DNA from: Sphingobium xanthum
GTDB taxonomy: Bacteria; Pseudomonadota; Alphaproteobacteria; Sphingomonadales; Sphingomonadaceae
DNA: 64,000 nucleotides
Assembly (NCBI RefSeq): GCF_019737615.1
Contig: NZ_JAHKKS010000008.1
Span: 62,001-126,000 of the forward strand
Direction: 5' to 3'
Both the position numbers and the translations under genes were made by a program. The notes under the pieces were generated by a model. That model saw nothing but the letters and a program-made list of their open reading frames with translations. It was not told the origin of the DNA and searched no databases. Shown here piece by piece: positions 9,094 through 17,921 of this stretch; within the stretch, counting starts at the first letter, position 1; each line of letters begins with the position of its first letter.

Positions 9094-9259
9094 CGATCCG
9101 CTCCTCCATCTGTGTCTTTGGGCACAAACGAGCCAATCGGGGCGAAGTTTCCCGGTTTGTGCGCTAGTGAACAGACATGGTTCCGGGGATATGCAAAACC
9201 GCACAGATGGCGAGCGTCCGGGGTGGTCGTGGCCTTAGACCAGAGAACGGGTTCGCGCT

Positions 9260-9640
9260 TTGCCTTCCTTACAGCCGCTGTCGCGCGATCCGGGGCATGC
9301 CCTGATCGTCGAGGATAATGTCATCATCGCTCTGGAGGTCGAGACCTTCCTTCAGGATCTCGGCGTGGCGTCCTGCTTCATCGCCGGAACGGTCGAGAAT
9401 GCCCTGCATGTCCTGGATGCCCGGCAGGTGGCCTTCGCCATTGTCGATGTCGATTTGGGGAGCGAGACGAGCGAGGAGGTCGCATTGGCGTTGCAGGAGC
9501 GTGGTCTGCCCTTTCTGTTCGTGACCGGATATGGCGCAAGCGCGCCGATGGCGCGTGACTTTCCCGACGTTCCTGCCTTGATGAAGCCGTTCACGCCGGC
9601 AATGTTGCGGGCCGCGCTTAACAATCTGGGAATCGATTGA
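9260..9640 (+). CDS. Stand-alone response regulator receiver domain
   Basis: This 126-residue protein is a single CheY-like receiver. It has an acidic pair in ALIVEDN, a phospho-acceptor Asp within FAIVDVDLG, Thr in FVTGYG and Lys in LMKPF. There is no output domain, so it would act by protein-protein contact in a phosphorelay. A stop codon lies in frame 24 bases upstream of 9260, so the TTG at 9260 or a codon soon after it must be the start. No cognate kinase is adjacent. Confidence 0.85.
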   Translation: MPSLQPLSRDPGHALIVEDNVIIALEVETFLQDLGVASCFIAGTVENALHVLDARQVAFAIVDVDLGSETSEEVALALQERGLPFLFVTGYGASAPMARDFPDVPALMKPFTPAMLRAALNNLGID

Positions 9641-9700
9641 CGCACGCCGGATCATGCGTCCCCCATTTCCCCCGCGCGCCTTAGCGCCTATATCGTCGGC

Positions 9701-11143
9701 ATGACCGACACAGCTCCCCAGATCACAGACGTCCGCTCCTTCCTCTATCGCGATGGCGCGCTCGATCCTGACGGCGCGAAGCGCGTGACCGCCGAGGCGC
9801 TCGGCAATTGCGAGGATGGCGAGCTCTATCTCCAATATATGGCGAGCGAGAGCTTCGGCTTCGACGACGGGCGGCTCAAGACGGCGGACTATTCGACCGA
9901 TGCCGGTTTCGGCCTGCGCGGTGTTTCCGGCGAGATGACCGGCTTTGCCCATGCCAACGACATCAGCGAAGGCGCGATCCGCCGCGCGGCGGAGACGCTG
10001 AAGCTGCTCGATCCCGGCAAGCAGGGCATGACCCCGCCGCCCCAGCGCACCAACCGGCATCTCTATACCGAGGCCAATCCGCTTGATCTCGTGCCCTTCG
10101 CCAGGAAGGTCGATCTCATGGGCAAGATCGACGCTGCCGCCCGCGCGCGCGATCCGCGCGTGGTGCAGGTCTCGGCGACGCTTGCAGGCAGCTGGTCCGT
10201 GGTCGAGATCGTCCGGGCCGACGGCTTCGTTGCGACCGACGTGCGCCCGCTCGTGCGGCTCAACGTCTCGATCATCATGGAGGAGAATGGCCGCCGCGAG
10301 ACCGGCTATTTCGGCCTAGGCGGGCGCTATCTCTATGACGATCTGTTCGAGGAACCGACCTGGCAGCGCGCGATCGACGAGGCGCTGAAGCAGGCCGAGG
10401 TCAATCTCCGCTCGGTCGATGCACCGGCCGGCGAGATGACCGTGCTGCTCGGCCCCGGCTGGCCCGGCGTGCTGCTGCACGAGGCGGTCGGCCATGGCCT
10501 CGAAGGCGATTTCAACCGCAAGGGCACGAGCGCCTTCACCGGCAAGATCGGCCAGCGCGTCGCCTCGCCCGGCGTCACCGTGGTTGACGATGGCTCGATC
10601 CATTCGCGGCGCGGCTCGCTATCGATCGACGACGAGGGCACGCCGACGCAGGAGAATGTGCTGATCGAGGACGGCATCCTTCGCGGCTACATGCAGGACC
10701 GGCTGAACGCGCGCCTGATGGGCGTGCCCGCCACCGGCAATGGCCGGCGCGAGAGCTATGCCCATGCGCCGATGCCGCGCATGACCAACACCTTTGCGCG
10801 CAGCGGCGAGGACGATCCCGAAGAGCTGCTCTCGCGCATCAAGAACGGCATCTTCGCGCGCAGCTTCGGCGGCGGTCAGGTGGACATCGTCTCGGGCAAG
10901 TTCGTCTTCTCCTGCACCGAGGCCTATAAGGTCGAGAACGGCAAGCTGGGCGATCCGATCAAGGGCGCCACCCTCATCGGCGACGGACCGACCGCGCTCA
11001 CCAAGATCGTCGGCATCGGCAACGACATGGCGCTCGACGAGGGCATCGGCATGTGCGGCAAGGCCGGGCAGGGCGTGCCCGCCGGCGTCGGCCAGCCGAC
11101 CCTGCTGCTCGAAGGGCTGACCGTGGGCGGCACGGCGGCTTGA
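9701..11143 (+). CDS. tldD: TldD metalloprotease
   Basis: This 480-residue protein belongs to the TldD/PmbA family. The zinc-binding HExxxH motif is at HEAVGHGLEGD (His260, Glu261, His265), followed by the family pattern FNRKGTSAFTGKIGQ. The C-terminal Gly-rich core ends at GVPAGVGQPTLLLEGLTVGG. TldD pairs with TldE (PmbA) to degrade small unfolded peptides and mature some RiPPs such as microcin B17. The TldE partner is not in the window. Confidence 0.95.
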   Translation: MTDTAPQITDVRSFLYRDGALDPDGAKRVTAEALGNCEDGELYLQYMASESFGFDDGRLKTADYSTDAGFGLRGVSGEMTGFAHANDISEGAIRRAAETLKLLDPGKQGMTPPPQRTNRHLYTEANPLDLVPFARKVDLMGKIDAAARARDPRVVQVSATLAGSWSVVEIVRADGFVATDVRPLVRLNVSIIMEENGRRETGYFGLGGRYLYDDLFEEPTWQRAIDEALKQAEVNLRSVDAPAGEMTVLLGPGWPGVLLHEAVGHGLEGDFNRKGTSAFTGKIGQRVASPGVTVVDDGSIHSRRGSLSIDDEGTPTQENVLIEDGILRGYMQDRLNARLMGVPATGNGRRESYAHAPMPRMTNTFARSGEDDPEELLSRIKNGIFARSFGGGQVDIVSGKFVFSCTEAYKVENGKLGDPIKGATLIGDGPTALTKIVGIGNDMALDEGIGMCGKAGQGVPAGVGQPTLLLEGLTVGGTAA

Positions 11144-11151
11144 ATGACCTG

Positions 11152-11452
11152 ATGGTCGAATTGGGCCGCTTCGGTTGTCTCGTTCTGATCCTCGGGCTGC
11201 TCGATATTGTGTTTTTTTCACAAATCGAAATCGGCTCTGATGGGAAAGGGACTCGATCCGTCGGCGATCAAGTACCTCGACTATCCGCTTCTCGGGCCGG
11301 CCAAGAGCCTTCCACTTGCGGTGGCCGTCTTGGCAACGCTTCACACGCCCGAGATTGTGCGAGTCTTCTTCGCTCCGGTGTTTGGCGGCATTTTGATCTG
11401 GCTGGAAATGGTCCGCTATCGCGCGATGGTGCGGCAGGCTGAACGTCGCTGA
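11152..11452 (+). pseudogene. Small membrane protein split by a frameshift at a T7 run
   Basis: Two protein-like pieces lie in different frames. From ATG 11152 the frame gives a hydrophobic helix (FGCLVLILGLLDIVFF). From 11207 the neighbouring frame gives a soluble stretch (GLDPSAIKYLDYP), then two hydrophobic segments and a basic end, stopping at 11452. The pieces meet at seven consecutive T (11212-11218), and removing one T would join them into a protein of about 99 residues. It could be a pseudogene, a sequencing error in a homopolymer, or a slippage-expressed gene. The alternative is a shorter intact gene from ATG 11240. Confidence 0.45.
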
Positions 11453-11518
11453 CGCTTCTGCTCCTCGCGCTCTCTGCGTCGAATTGAAGTCATGCGCGGC
11501 AAGGGCTAGATCTTCCCC

Positions 11519-12634
11519 ATGTCCGAATTCTTCACCGCCATCGGCGACAAGCAGCGCGCCTTCATCGAAAAACAGCCGGTCTTCTTCGTGGCGACCGCCG
11601 CGGACGGCGCGCGGATCAATCTCAGCCCTAAGGGCATGGACAGTTTCCGCGTGCTCGGCGCCAATCTGGTCGGCTATCTCGATGTCGGCGGATCGGGCAA
11701 CGAGACGCAGGCGCATCTGGCCGCCGACGGCCGCATCACCATCATGTTCTGCGCCTTCGATCAGCCGCCGCTGATCCTGCGCCTCTATGGCAAGGGCCGC
11801 GCGATCCTGCCGCAGGACAATGAGTGGGAGATCGCGGCGCGCATGTTCCACATCCTGCCCGGCACGCGGCAGATCTTCCTCGTCACGGTCGAGAGCCTGC
11901 AGGAAAGCTGCGGCTGGGGCGTGCCAGTCATGAAGCTGGAGAAGGAGCGCGAGACGCTCTCCAAATATCATGCTCAGAACGAGACGCCGGAGCGTCTTGC
12001 GCGCATCTCGACGCGCACGCAGAGCATCGATGGCCTGCCGCAGCGCGTGCAAGACCGGTTCGTGCCGCGTGAGGCCGCCAAGGTGAATGTCGATCCCGAC
12101 TGGGTCCCGGCCGTGCTCAATTACTGGCTGAATGAAGTCGGGCCGAATGGCTGGTTCGACTCGAGCGAGGAGGAGGACGCGCGCTGCCTGCACCTGTTCC
12201 GCGCGCTCTGGGATGCGCAGCGCGACAATCCGGCGGTCGATTTCCTGACCGATGCCGATACCGCGCTGGCCGCGATCATCCTGTTCGACCAGTTCCCGCG
12301 GAACATGTTCCGCGGCCGACCAGAAGCCTTCGCGACCGACTCCCTGGCCCGTGACATCGCCAGCGGCGCGCTCGATCGGGGCTTCGACGAGGAATTCGTG
12401 GAGGCAGCGCGGCCCTTTTACTACATGCCCTTCATGCACAGCGAGGCGCTGGCCGATCAGGAGCGCTCCGTCGCCCTGTTCAGCCGGCCGGGCTTTGAAC
12501 GCAATCTTACCTTCGCCAGGGCGCATTACGACATCATCGCGCGCTTCGGCCGCTTCCCGCATCGCAACGAGGTGCTGGGGCGCGAGACCTTGCCGGAGGA
12601 GGAGGAAGCCGTCGCGGAGGGGGCGCACTGGTAG
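11519..12634 (+). CDS. Fusion of PPOX-type flavin-binding domain and DUF924
   Basis: The protein has 371 residues. Residues 1-190 are a pyridoxamine-5'-phosphate-oxidase-like split-barrel domain (FFVATAADGARINLSPKG, then GSGNETQAHL). About residues 195-371 match DUF924 (VLNYWLNEVGPNGWF, LFDQFPRNMFRG, PYYMPFMHSE-like, RFGRFPHRNEVLGR). DUF924 usually occurs as a free protein of about 190 residues. The reading frame is continuous through the junction at about codons 185-195, so this is a genuine fusion. The function of DUF924 is not known to me. Close homologues of the first half bind FMN or heme. Confidence 0.85.
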   Translation: MSEFFTAIGDKQRAFIEKQPVFFVATAADGARINLSPKGMDSFRVLGANLVGYLDVGGSGNETQAHLAADGRITIMFCAFDQPPLILRLYGKGRAILPQDNEWEIAARMFHILPGTRQIFLVTVESLQESCGWGVPVMKLEKERETLSKYHAQNETPERLARISTRTQSIDGLPQRVQDRFVPREAAKVNVDPDWVPAVLNYWLNEVGPNGWFDSSEEEDARCLHLFRALWDAQRDNPAVDFLTDADTALAAIILFDQFPRNMFRGRPEAFATDSLARDIASGALDRGFDEEFVEAARPFYYMPFMHSEALADQERSVALFSRPGFERNLTFARAHYDIIARFGRFPHRNEVLGRETLPEEEEAVAEGAHW

Positions 12635-12651
12635 CTCATCGCACGAAAGCG

Positions 12652-12681
12652 CTGTCCTACAGGTCGGGCATCGTGGCATGC
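12652..12681. repeat. Partial copy of a dispersed intergenic element (CTGTCCTACAG)
   Basis: CTGTCCTACAG at 12652-12662, followed after a short spacer by ATCGTGGCA, matches the left edge of the longer paired elements at 24383 and 56515. The rest of the 185-base gap up to hisZ holds the palindrome listed separately and nothing else I recognise. Confidence 0.5.
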
Positions 12682-12792
12682 CTGTGGATGGCTGTTTCTC
12701 AGAAGCGGTGATCGCTTTTCCCGATCAATCGCGCGAAAATATGGGGTCGACCTCAGAACCTTCAGAACCTTCGGGGTCTGAAATCGCCTAAT

Positions 12793-12811
12793 TGATCGAT
12801 AAGATCGATCA
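12793..12811. repeat. Perfect 8-bp palindrome downstream of hisZ
   Basis: TGATCGAT-AAG-ATCGATCA is a perfect inverted repeat nine bases beyond the hisZ stop. It may be a weak terminator or transcript end. No T run follows on either strand. Confidence 0.4.
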
Positions 12812-12819
12812 GTCGGGCT

Positions 12820-13956
12820 TCACAGCGGCACGACGCCCTTGCCTTCGAGCGTGGCGTCGCAGCCAAGCGCCTTGCCGTCATCCGTGGGGGAGAGCGCCGC
12901 AATGGTGATCCAGCCCTCGGCGCGTAGGGCATTGGCCCGCTCGGCATCATAGCCGATCGGCAGGAACAGCCTCTTGCCCGCCTCGTCGCCGAAGCCGGCG
13001 TCGATCAGCGGATCGGGATAAAGCGAGAAGCCCATGGCCGGCTCGCTGGTGCCGTCGGTGCGCGCGACCGAATAACTGCCGCCCCGGCCGATCTCGCCGA
13101 TGAAGCCCTCGGCGAAAATCGAGAAGCCGAACCAGCTCTGGAATTTGAAACCATGGCGCTCGGTCGGGTCGAGCGTCAGCGTGATGTCCCAGCCGATCGG
13201 CCGAGCGATGGCGCGCAGCGCTTCGATCGTCTCGGTCAGCGCACCTTGCGCCGGGCCGGCGTTGAACGCCTCCAGCCGGTCCATCGCGGGGTGGAATTGC
13301 CCGGTCGCCTCGATCAGTGCCAGATAGGGCTGCGCGGTGGCACCAAGCTCGACCAGCGAGCCGGCATCCTTGGCGTCAAGCCGCGCGCGCACGGCTTCCA
13401 CGTCCAGCGGCGCGACCGGCATTGGCCCGGCGGCCAAGGTCGGCACCAGATCGGGCAAGGTGAAATCGATGGTGAGGCCCTTCACGCCTGCGCGCTGCAG
13501 CGCTTCGATCGCGACATTGACGATCTCGACGGCGGCGGCGACGCTGTCCGATCCGATGATCTCGGCGCCCACCTGCATGCGCTCGCGCTCCGGGCGGAGC
13601 TGGTCGGCGCGCAGCTTCATAACCGGCCCGCCATAGCAGAGGCGCAGCGGGCGCGGCGTCGCGGCCATGCGCGTGGCGGCGATGCGGCCGACCTGCGCGG
13701 TCATGTCCGGGCGAATGGCGAGCGTGCGCTGCGAGACCGGATCGACTGCGCGCAGCAGATCCTCGGCGCCGGCCGATTGCAGGCGCGTCACCAGCGTCTC
13801 CTCGAACTCGGCGAGCGCGGGCATGACGCGGCGATAGCCATGCGAGGCGACCGTATCGAGCACATCGCGCACGAGGCGCGCGGAAGCTTCCGCCTTCGGG
13901 GGAAGGCGGTCGGCAAGGCCTTCGGGCAAAAGGCCGGGGGCGATCGCGTCGGTCAT
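12820..13956 (-). CDS. hisZ: ATP phosphoribosyltransferase regulatory subunit HisZ
   Basis: This 378-residue protein resembles class II histidyl-tRNA synthetases. It has an N-terminal VASHGYRRVMPALAEFEETL, motif-2-like TLAIRPDMTAQVGRIAATR, and QVGAEIIGSDSVAAAVEIV. It lacks the synthetase anticodon-binding domain. HisZ combines with the short form of HisG to make an active first enzyme of histidine synthesis. hisG is not in the window. The C-terminus, VVPL, is typical of the alphaproteobacterial family. Confidence 0.9.
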   Translation of the reverse strand: MTDAIAPGLLPEGLADRLPPKAEASARLVRDVLDTVASHGYRRVMPALAEFEETLVTRLQSAGAEDLLRAVDPVSQRTLAIRPDMTAQVGRIAATRMAATPRPLRLCYGGPVMKLRADQLRPERERMQVGAEIIGSDSVAAAVEIVNVAIEALQRAGVKGLTIDFTLPDLVPTLAAGPMPVAPLDVEAVRARLDAKDAGSLVELGATAQPYLALIEATGQFHPAMDRLEAFNAGPAQGALTETIEALRAIARPIGWDITLTLDPTERHGFKFQSWFGFSIFAEGFIGEIGRGGSYSVARTDGTSEPAMGFSLYPDPLIDAGFGDEAGKRLFLPIGYDAERANALRAEGWITIAALSPTDDGKALGCDATLEGKGVVPL

Positions 13957-14078
13957 GGCCGGGCCTTTACCGGATTCCGGCGGCCTTGCGAGGAGAATTT
14001 GCGGCCGGGTTCCCGGTAGCTCTTGCGCGCGGCCAGCGTCGCGGCTTTGATGCGACGAGCTGATTTGGGGGACTCGGC

Positions 14079-14999
14079 ATGACCTTGGTGTTCGACACGG
14101 CGAGCGCGCAGTTCAACAGCTATTGGGGCCTGCTGCTCCCCGCCGCGACCCTGGCGGTGATGGTGGTCACGCTCCTGCGCGGCGGGCAACGCAAATGGGT
14201 GTTCATCTTGGGAGGTGTGACGGTGTTCCTGTTCCTTGTGGCTTTCGTCCTGCCGGTTGCGGACTTCCATCATGTGAAGGCGGCGTTGACCGATGGGTCC
14301 GCCAAGACGGTCGAGGGCGTCATCAGCATGCATGAGCGCAAGACGGTCAAGACCTGGACGGGCAGTGGCGGTGGCGTCGGTGTCTCAAGTTACAATCGCT
14401 ACCGATCCGACACGAGCGAGCAGTTCTACGTCGGCAACCAATGGTTCTGGCTGCGCGTGGGCGGCATGCCCTCGGGCGCCTCCTTCACCAATGCGGGCGA
14501 ACCGCCGGTGGTGCTCCGAGACGGCATGCGGGCGCGCGTGACCTGGTTCGAGGATCCCTGGAATGGTGACGAGACGCGCATATTGAAGCTGGAAATCGAC
14601 GAGAAATCGGCGTTGGCCCGTGCTCCCGTGCGCCCGGTGGTGATGGCCGGTGTCGCGCCGGTGGCGGCACCCGCCTCGACGGCCGCCTTGCCGGCCGACT
14701 TCGCCGCTTTCTGGAAGCGCTTCTCAACCGCCGCTGCCGCCGGTGACAAGGCCGGCGTCAAGGCGCTGACGCGCTTTCCCTTCCTGTTTGCCGGGACGCC
14801 GCTCGAGGCCGATCGCTTCGACAATATCTGGATGGGCATCTTCCCCGCGCCGCTGCGCGCCTGTTTCGGCACGGCAACGCCGATGAAGGATGGCGATGCC
14901 TGGACCGTGGGTTGCGGCGCCTATGTCTATGTGTTCAACAAAGGTTCTGCGGGCTGGCAGCTCACCGACTTCACGGCAGACCCGGAAGCGCAGGAATAA
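14079..14999 (+). CDS. Membrane protein of unknown function
   Basis: This 306-residue protein has two N-terminal transmembrane helices (about 15-33 and 42-60). A beta-rich extracytoplasmic region follows, with TVEGVISMHERKTVKTWTG and a Tyr/Ser/Gly-rich stretch resembling DUF3592-like domains. An Ala/Pro-rich linker (about 185-205) leads to a C-terminal domain of about 100 residues that begins FAAFWKRFSTAAAAGDKAGV, a pattern seen in NTF2-like or lipoprotein-like modules. I do not recognise the family with certainty. The gene is transcribed alone, convergent with serA. Confidence 0.7.
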   Translation: MTLVFDTASAQFNSYWGLLLPAATLAVMVVTLLRGGQRKWVFILGGVTVFLFLVAFVLPVADFHHVKAALTDGSAKTVEGVISMHERKTVKTWTGSGGGVGVSSYNRYRSDTSEQFYVGNQWFWLRVGGMPSGASFTNAGEPPVVLRDGMRARVTWFEDPWNGDETRILKLEIDEKSALARAPVRPVVMAGVAPVAAPASTAALPADFAAFWKRFSTAAAAGDKAGVKALTRFPFLFAGTPLEADRFDNIWMGIFPAPLRACFGTATPMKDGDAWTVGCGAYVYVFNKGSAGWQLTDFTADPEAQE

Positions 15000-15030
15000 A
15001 AAATCCTCCCCAAGCTCGTCTTGGGGAGGA
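14997..15030 (-). terminator. Terminator of serA (possibly bidirectional)
   Basis: A perfect 11-bp stem (TCCTCCCCAAG / CTTGGGGAGGA, 15004-15030) with a five-base loop is flanked by an A6 run at 14998-15003. On the minus strand this gives the T run expected after serA. It may also end the 14079 gene. Confidence 0.85.
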
Positions 15031-15039
15031 ATTAGACGC

Positions 15040-16617
15040 TCAGAACTTCAGCGCGCGCACGAGACGCACGTTATGCAGCTTCTCGATCTGCTGCATCTGC
15101 TCCTGCGGCACTTCCTCATCGACCGAGAGCAGCAGCACCGCCTCGCCGCCCGCTTCGCGTCGGCCGAGGTGGAACGTGCCGATATTGATGTTGGCCGCGC
15201 CCAAGATGCCGCCGACCGCGCCGATGAAGCCCGGCGCGTCATTATTGTTGATATAGAGCATGTTGCCGTCGAGATCGGCTTCGATCTTGATGCCGAAAAT
15301 CTCCACGAGCCGCGGATTGGCATTGCCGAGCAGGGTGCCGGCGACCGAGCGGGCGCCGCGCGTGGTGGCGACGGTCACGCGCAGCAGCGTGTGATAATCG
15401 CCCTCCCGCTCATGCCGCACCTCGCGCACGTCGATCCCGCGCTCCTTGGCGAGATAGGGCGCGTTCACCATGTTCACCGTGTCGGTGTAGCGGCGCATCA
15501 GGCCGGCGAGCACGGCACCCGTGATCGGCTTGATGTTGAGCTCGGCGGCCGCGCCCTCGACCTCGATGGCGATGTTGGTGAGATTGTCATGCGCAAGCTG
15601 GCCGACCAGGCTGCCCAGCTTCTCGGCGAGCGCCAGATAGGGGCGGACCTTGGGGGCTTCCTCGGCCGAGAGGCTCGGCACGTTGAGCGCATTGGTGACG
15701 CCGCCCGTCAGCAGATAGTCGCTGAGCTGATCGGCCACCTGCAGCGCGACGTTCACCTGCGCCTCATTGGTGGAAGCGCCCAGATGCGGCGTCGAGATGA
15801 AGTTGGGCGCGCCGAACAACGGGCTCTCCGTTGCCGGCTCGACCGCGAACACGTCGAGCGCCGCGCCGCCGATATGGCCGCTCTCGAGCCCGTCCTTGAG
15901 CGCCGCCTCGTCGATCAGGCCGCCGCGCGCGCAATTGATGATGCGCACGCCCTTCTTGGTCTTCGCCAGATTTTCGCGGCTCAGGATGTTGCGCGTCTGG
16001 TCGGTCAGCGGCGTGTGCAGGGTGATGAAGTCGGCGCGGGCGAGCAGCTCGTCCAGCGTCACCTTCTCCACGCCGATCTCGATGGCGCGCTCGGGCGTCA
16101 GGAACGGATCGAACGCGGCGACCTTCATCCGCAAGCCAAGCGCGCGGCTCGCGACGATCGAGCCGATATTGCCCGCGCCGATCAGGCCGAGCGTCTTGTT
16201 GGTGACTTCGACGCCCATGAAGCGGTTCTTTTCCCACTTGCCGGCCTGGGTGGAGGCGTCCGCCTCCGGCAGCTGGCGCGCGAGCGCGAACATGAGGGCG
16301 ATGGCGTGCTCGGCGGTCGTGATCGAGTTGCCGAACGGCGTGTTCATCACCACGACGCCCTTGGCCGAGGCATAGGGGATATCGACATTGTCGACGCCGA
16401 TGCCGGCGCGGCCGATCACCTTGAGGTTGGTGGCGGCGTCGATGATCTCCTTCGTCACCTTGGTGGAGGAGCGGATAGCGAGGCCGTCATACTCGCCGAT
16501 GATCTTCTTGAGTTCATCGGGCTTGAGGCCGGTAATCTCGTCGACCTCGACGCCGCGATCGCGAAAGATCTGCGCGGCTTGCGGGTCCATCTTGTCGGAA
16601 ATCAGTACTTTGGGCAT
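15040..16617 (-). CDS. serA: D-3-phosphoglycerate dehydrogenase SerA
   Basis: This 525-residue protein is the full-length type. The N-terminal substrate domain and the NAD-binding Rossmann fold (GLIGAGNIGSIVASRALGL) carry catalytic Arg in NCARGGLIDEAAL and His in STPHLGASTNEAQ. An intervening domain and a C-terminal ACT domain (DAPGFIGAVGGILG) follow. It catalyses the first step of serine synthesis from 3-phosphoglycerate. I set the start at ATG 16617 (MPKVLISDKMD), matching the family. The frame's upstream extension overlaps the repeat region and is not protein-like. serC lies upstream in the same direction, giving a serC-serA operon. Confidence 0.96.
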   Translation of the reverse strand: MPKVLISDKMDPQAAQIFRDRGVEVDEITGLKPDELKKIIGEYDGLAIRSSTKVTKEIIDAATNLKVIGRAGIGVDNVDIPYASAKGVVVMNTPFGNSITTAEHAIALMFALARQLPEADASTQAGKWEKNRFMGVEVTNKTLGLIGAGNIGSIVASRALGLRMKVAAFDPFLTPERAIEIGVEKVTLDELLARADFITLHTPLTDQTRNILSRENLAKTKKGVRIINCARGGLIDEAALKDGLESGHIGGAALDVFAVEPATESPLFGAPNFISTPHLGASTNEAQVNVALQVADQLSDYLLTGGVTNALNVPSLSAEEAPKVRPYLALAEKLGSLVGQLAHDNLTNIAIEVEGAAAELNIKPITGAVLAGLMRRYTDTVNMVNAPYLAKERGIDVREVRHEREGDYHTLLRVTVATTRGARSVAGTLLGNANPRLVEIFGIKIEADLDGNMLYINNNDAPGFIGAVGGILGAANINIGTFHLGRREAGGEAVLLLSVDEEVPQEQMQQIEKLHNVRLVRALKF

Positions 16618-16638
16618 GGAAAAATCCTGTCCTGAACT

Positions 16639-16768
16639 CCTCTCCCGTGCGGGAGAGGATAGGGAGACTTGGCGGCTTGTCCGCCTAGTCGGACTTGGAG
16701 AGGGGGCTTTTGGCCTTCGAGCGCTTCGCGCACCCCTCTCCCCGACCCTCTCCCGCAAGGGGAGAGGG
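16639..16768. repeat. Palindromic intergenic repeat cluster (CCTCTCCC family)
   Basis: Four hairpins are packed between serC and serA: CCTCTCCC-GTGC-GGGAGAGG (16639-16658), GGCGG-CTTGT-CCGCC (16671-16685), GGAGAGGGG...CCCCTCTCC (16697-16741) and CCCTCTCCC-GCAAG-GGGAGAGGG (16746-16768). The last two recur in the same order upstream of hemB (56037-56131), and a further copy lies at 53830-53860. This is a REP-like dispersed family. In this position it would form RNA structure between two genes of one operon. Confidence 0.75.
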
Positions 16769-16778
16769 AGAAAAGAGA

Positions 16779-17921
16779 TCAGGCAGCCGCCAGCTGCGCC
16801 TTGGCCTCGGCATAGGCCCAGTCGAGCCATGGACCGAGCGTGACGATGTCGGCCGTGTCCACGGTCGCGCCGCACCAGATCCGCAGGCCCGCCGGGGCAT
16901 CGCGATAGCCCGCGATGTCATAGGCAGCGCCTTCCTTCTCGAGGAACGAAGCCATTTTCTTGATCATGGCTTCGTCGGCACCCTCGACGGTGAGGCAGAC
17001 GCTGGTGATCGAGCGGCTGGCGACGTCCGGTGCGAGATGACCGAGCCACGAGCGCGCCTGTACGATCGTATCGAGCGCATCGGCATTGGCCTGCGCACGG
17101 GCGATCAGGCCCGCTGCGCCGCCGACCGACTTGCCCCATTCGAGCGCCAAGATCGCGTCCTCGACGGCAAGCATGGACGGGGTGTTGATCGTCTCGCCCT
17201 TGAACACGCCCTCGGCGAGCTTGCCCTTCGAAACGAGGCGGAAGACCTTGGGCAGCGGCCAGGCCGGCGTGTAGCTTTCCAGCCGTTCGACGGCGCGCGG
17301 GCCGAGGATCAGCACGCCATGGCCGCCTTCGCCGCCCAGCACTTTCTGCCAGGAGAAGGTGGCGACGTCGATCTTGTCCCACGGCATGTCATAGGCGAAC
17401 ACGGCCGAGGTGGAGTCGGCAAACGAAAGTCCCTCGCGATCCGCCGGGATCCAGTCGCCATTCGGGACGCGGACGCCAGACGTGGTGCCGTTCCAGGTGA
17501 AGAGCACATCGCTCGACCAGTCGACCGTGCTCAGATCGGGCAGCTGGCCATAATCGGCGCGGATGATCGTCGGATCGAGCTTGAGCTGCTTCGCGGCATC
17601 GGTGACCCAACCTTCACCGAAGCTCTCCCAGGCGAGCGTCGTCACGGGCCTGGCGCCCAGCATGGTCCACATTGCCATTTCGAAGGCGCCGGTGTCGGAG
17701 CCCGGCACGATGCCGATGCGGTGCGTGTCGGGGAGGTTCAGCAACTCGCGCATCAGGTCGATGCAATAGCCGAGGCGATCCTTGCCGAGCTTGGAGCGGT
17801 GGGAGCGGCCGAGAACTTCGGTGGCCAGCTTCGCGGGGCTGTAACCCGGCGGCTTGGCACACGGCCCGGACGAGAAATAGGGGCGCGCGGGCTTCGAGCC
17901 CGGCTTGGTAACCTCAGTCAT
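16779..17921 (-). CDS. serC: Phosphoserine aminotransferase SerC
   Basis: This 380-residue PLP enzyme begins with a FSSGPCAKPPG pattern. The cofactor Lys is in TFSWQKVLGGEGGHG, and NTPSMLAVEDAI follows. This is the long alphaproteobacterial and actinobacterial-like form of SerC rather than the 360-residue enterobacterial form. It converts 3-phosphohydroxypyruvate to phosphoserine, the step after SerA, whose gene follows in the operon after the repeat cluster. A structured leader may regulate it. Confidence 0.95.
   Translation of the reverse strand: MTEVTKPGSKPARPYFSSGPCAKPPGYSPAKLATEVLGRSHRSKLGKDRLGYCIDLMRELLNLPDTHRIGIVPGSDTGAFEMAMWTMLGARPVTTLAWESFGEGWVTDAAKQLKLDPTIIRADYGQLPDLSTVDWSSDVLFTWNGTTSGVRVPNGDWIPADREGLSFADSTSAVFAYDMPWDKIDVATFSWQKVLGGEGGHGVLILGPRAVERLESYTPAWPLPKVFRLVSKGKLAEGVFKGETINTPSMLAVEDAILALEWGKSVGGAAGLIARAQANADALDTIVQARSWLGHLAPDVASRSITSVCLTVEGADEAMIKKMASFLEKEGAAYDIAGYRDAPAGLRIWCGATVDTADIVTLGPWLDWAYAEAKAQLAAA

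Noticed and set aside
10619..12679. Long minus-strand open frame (about 686 codons) opposite tldD and the PPOX-DUF924 gene
   Set aside because: The translation is Arg/His/Asp-rich with no motifs, while the plus strand encodes two recognisable proteins. Such antisense frames are expected at this GC content.
16639..16768. Repeated hairpins considered as a CRISPR array
   Set aside because: The units are palindromes of unequal length without regular spacers, and no cas genes are present.
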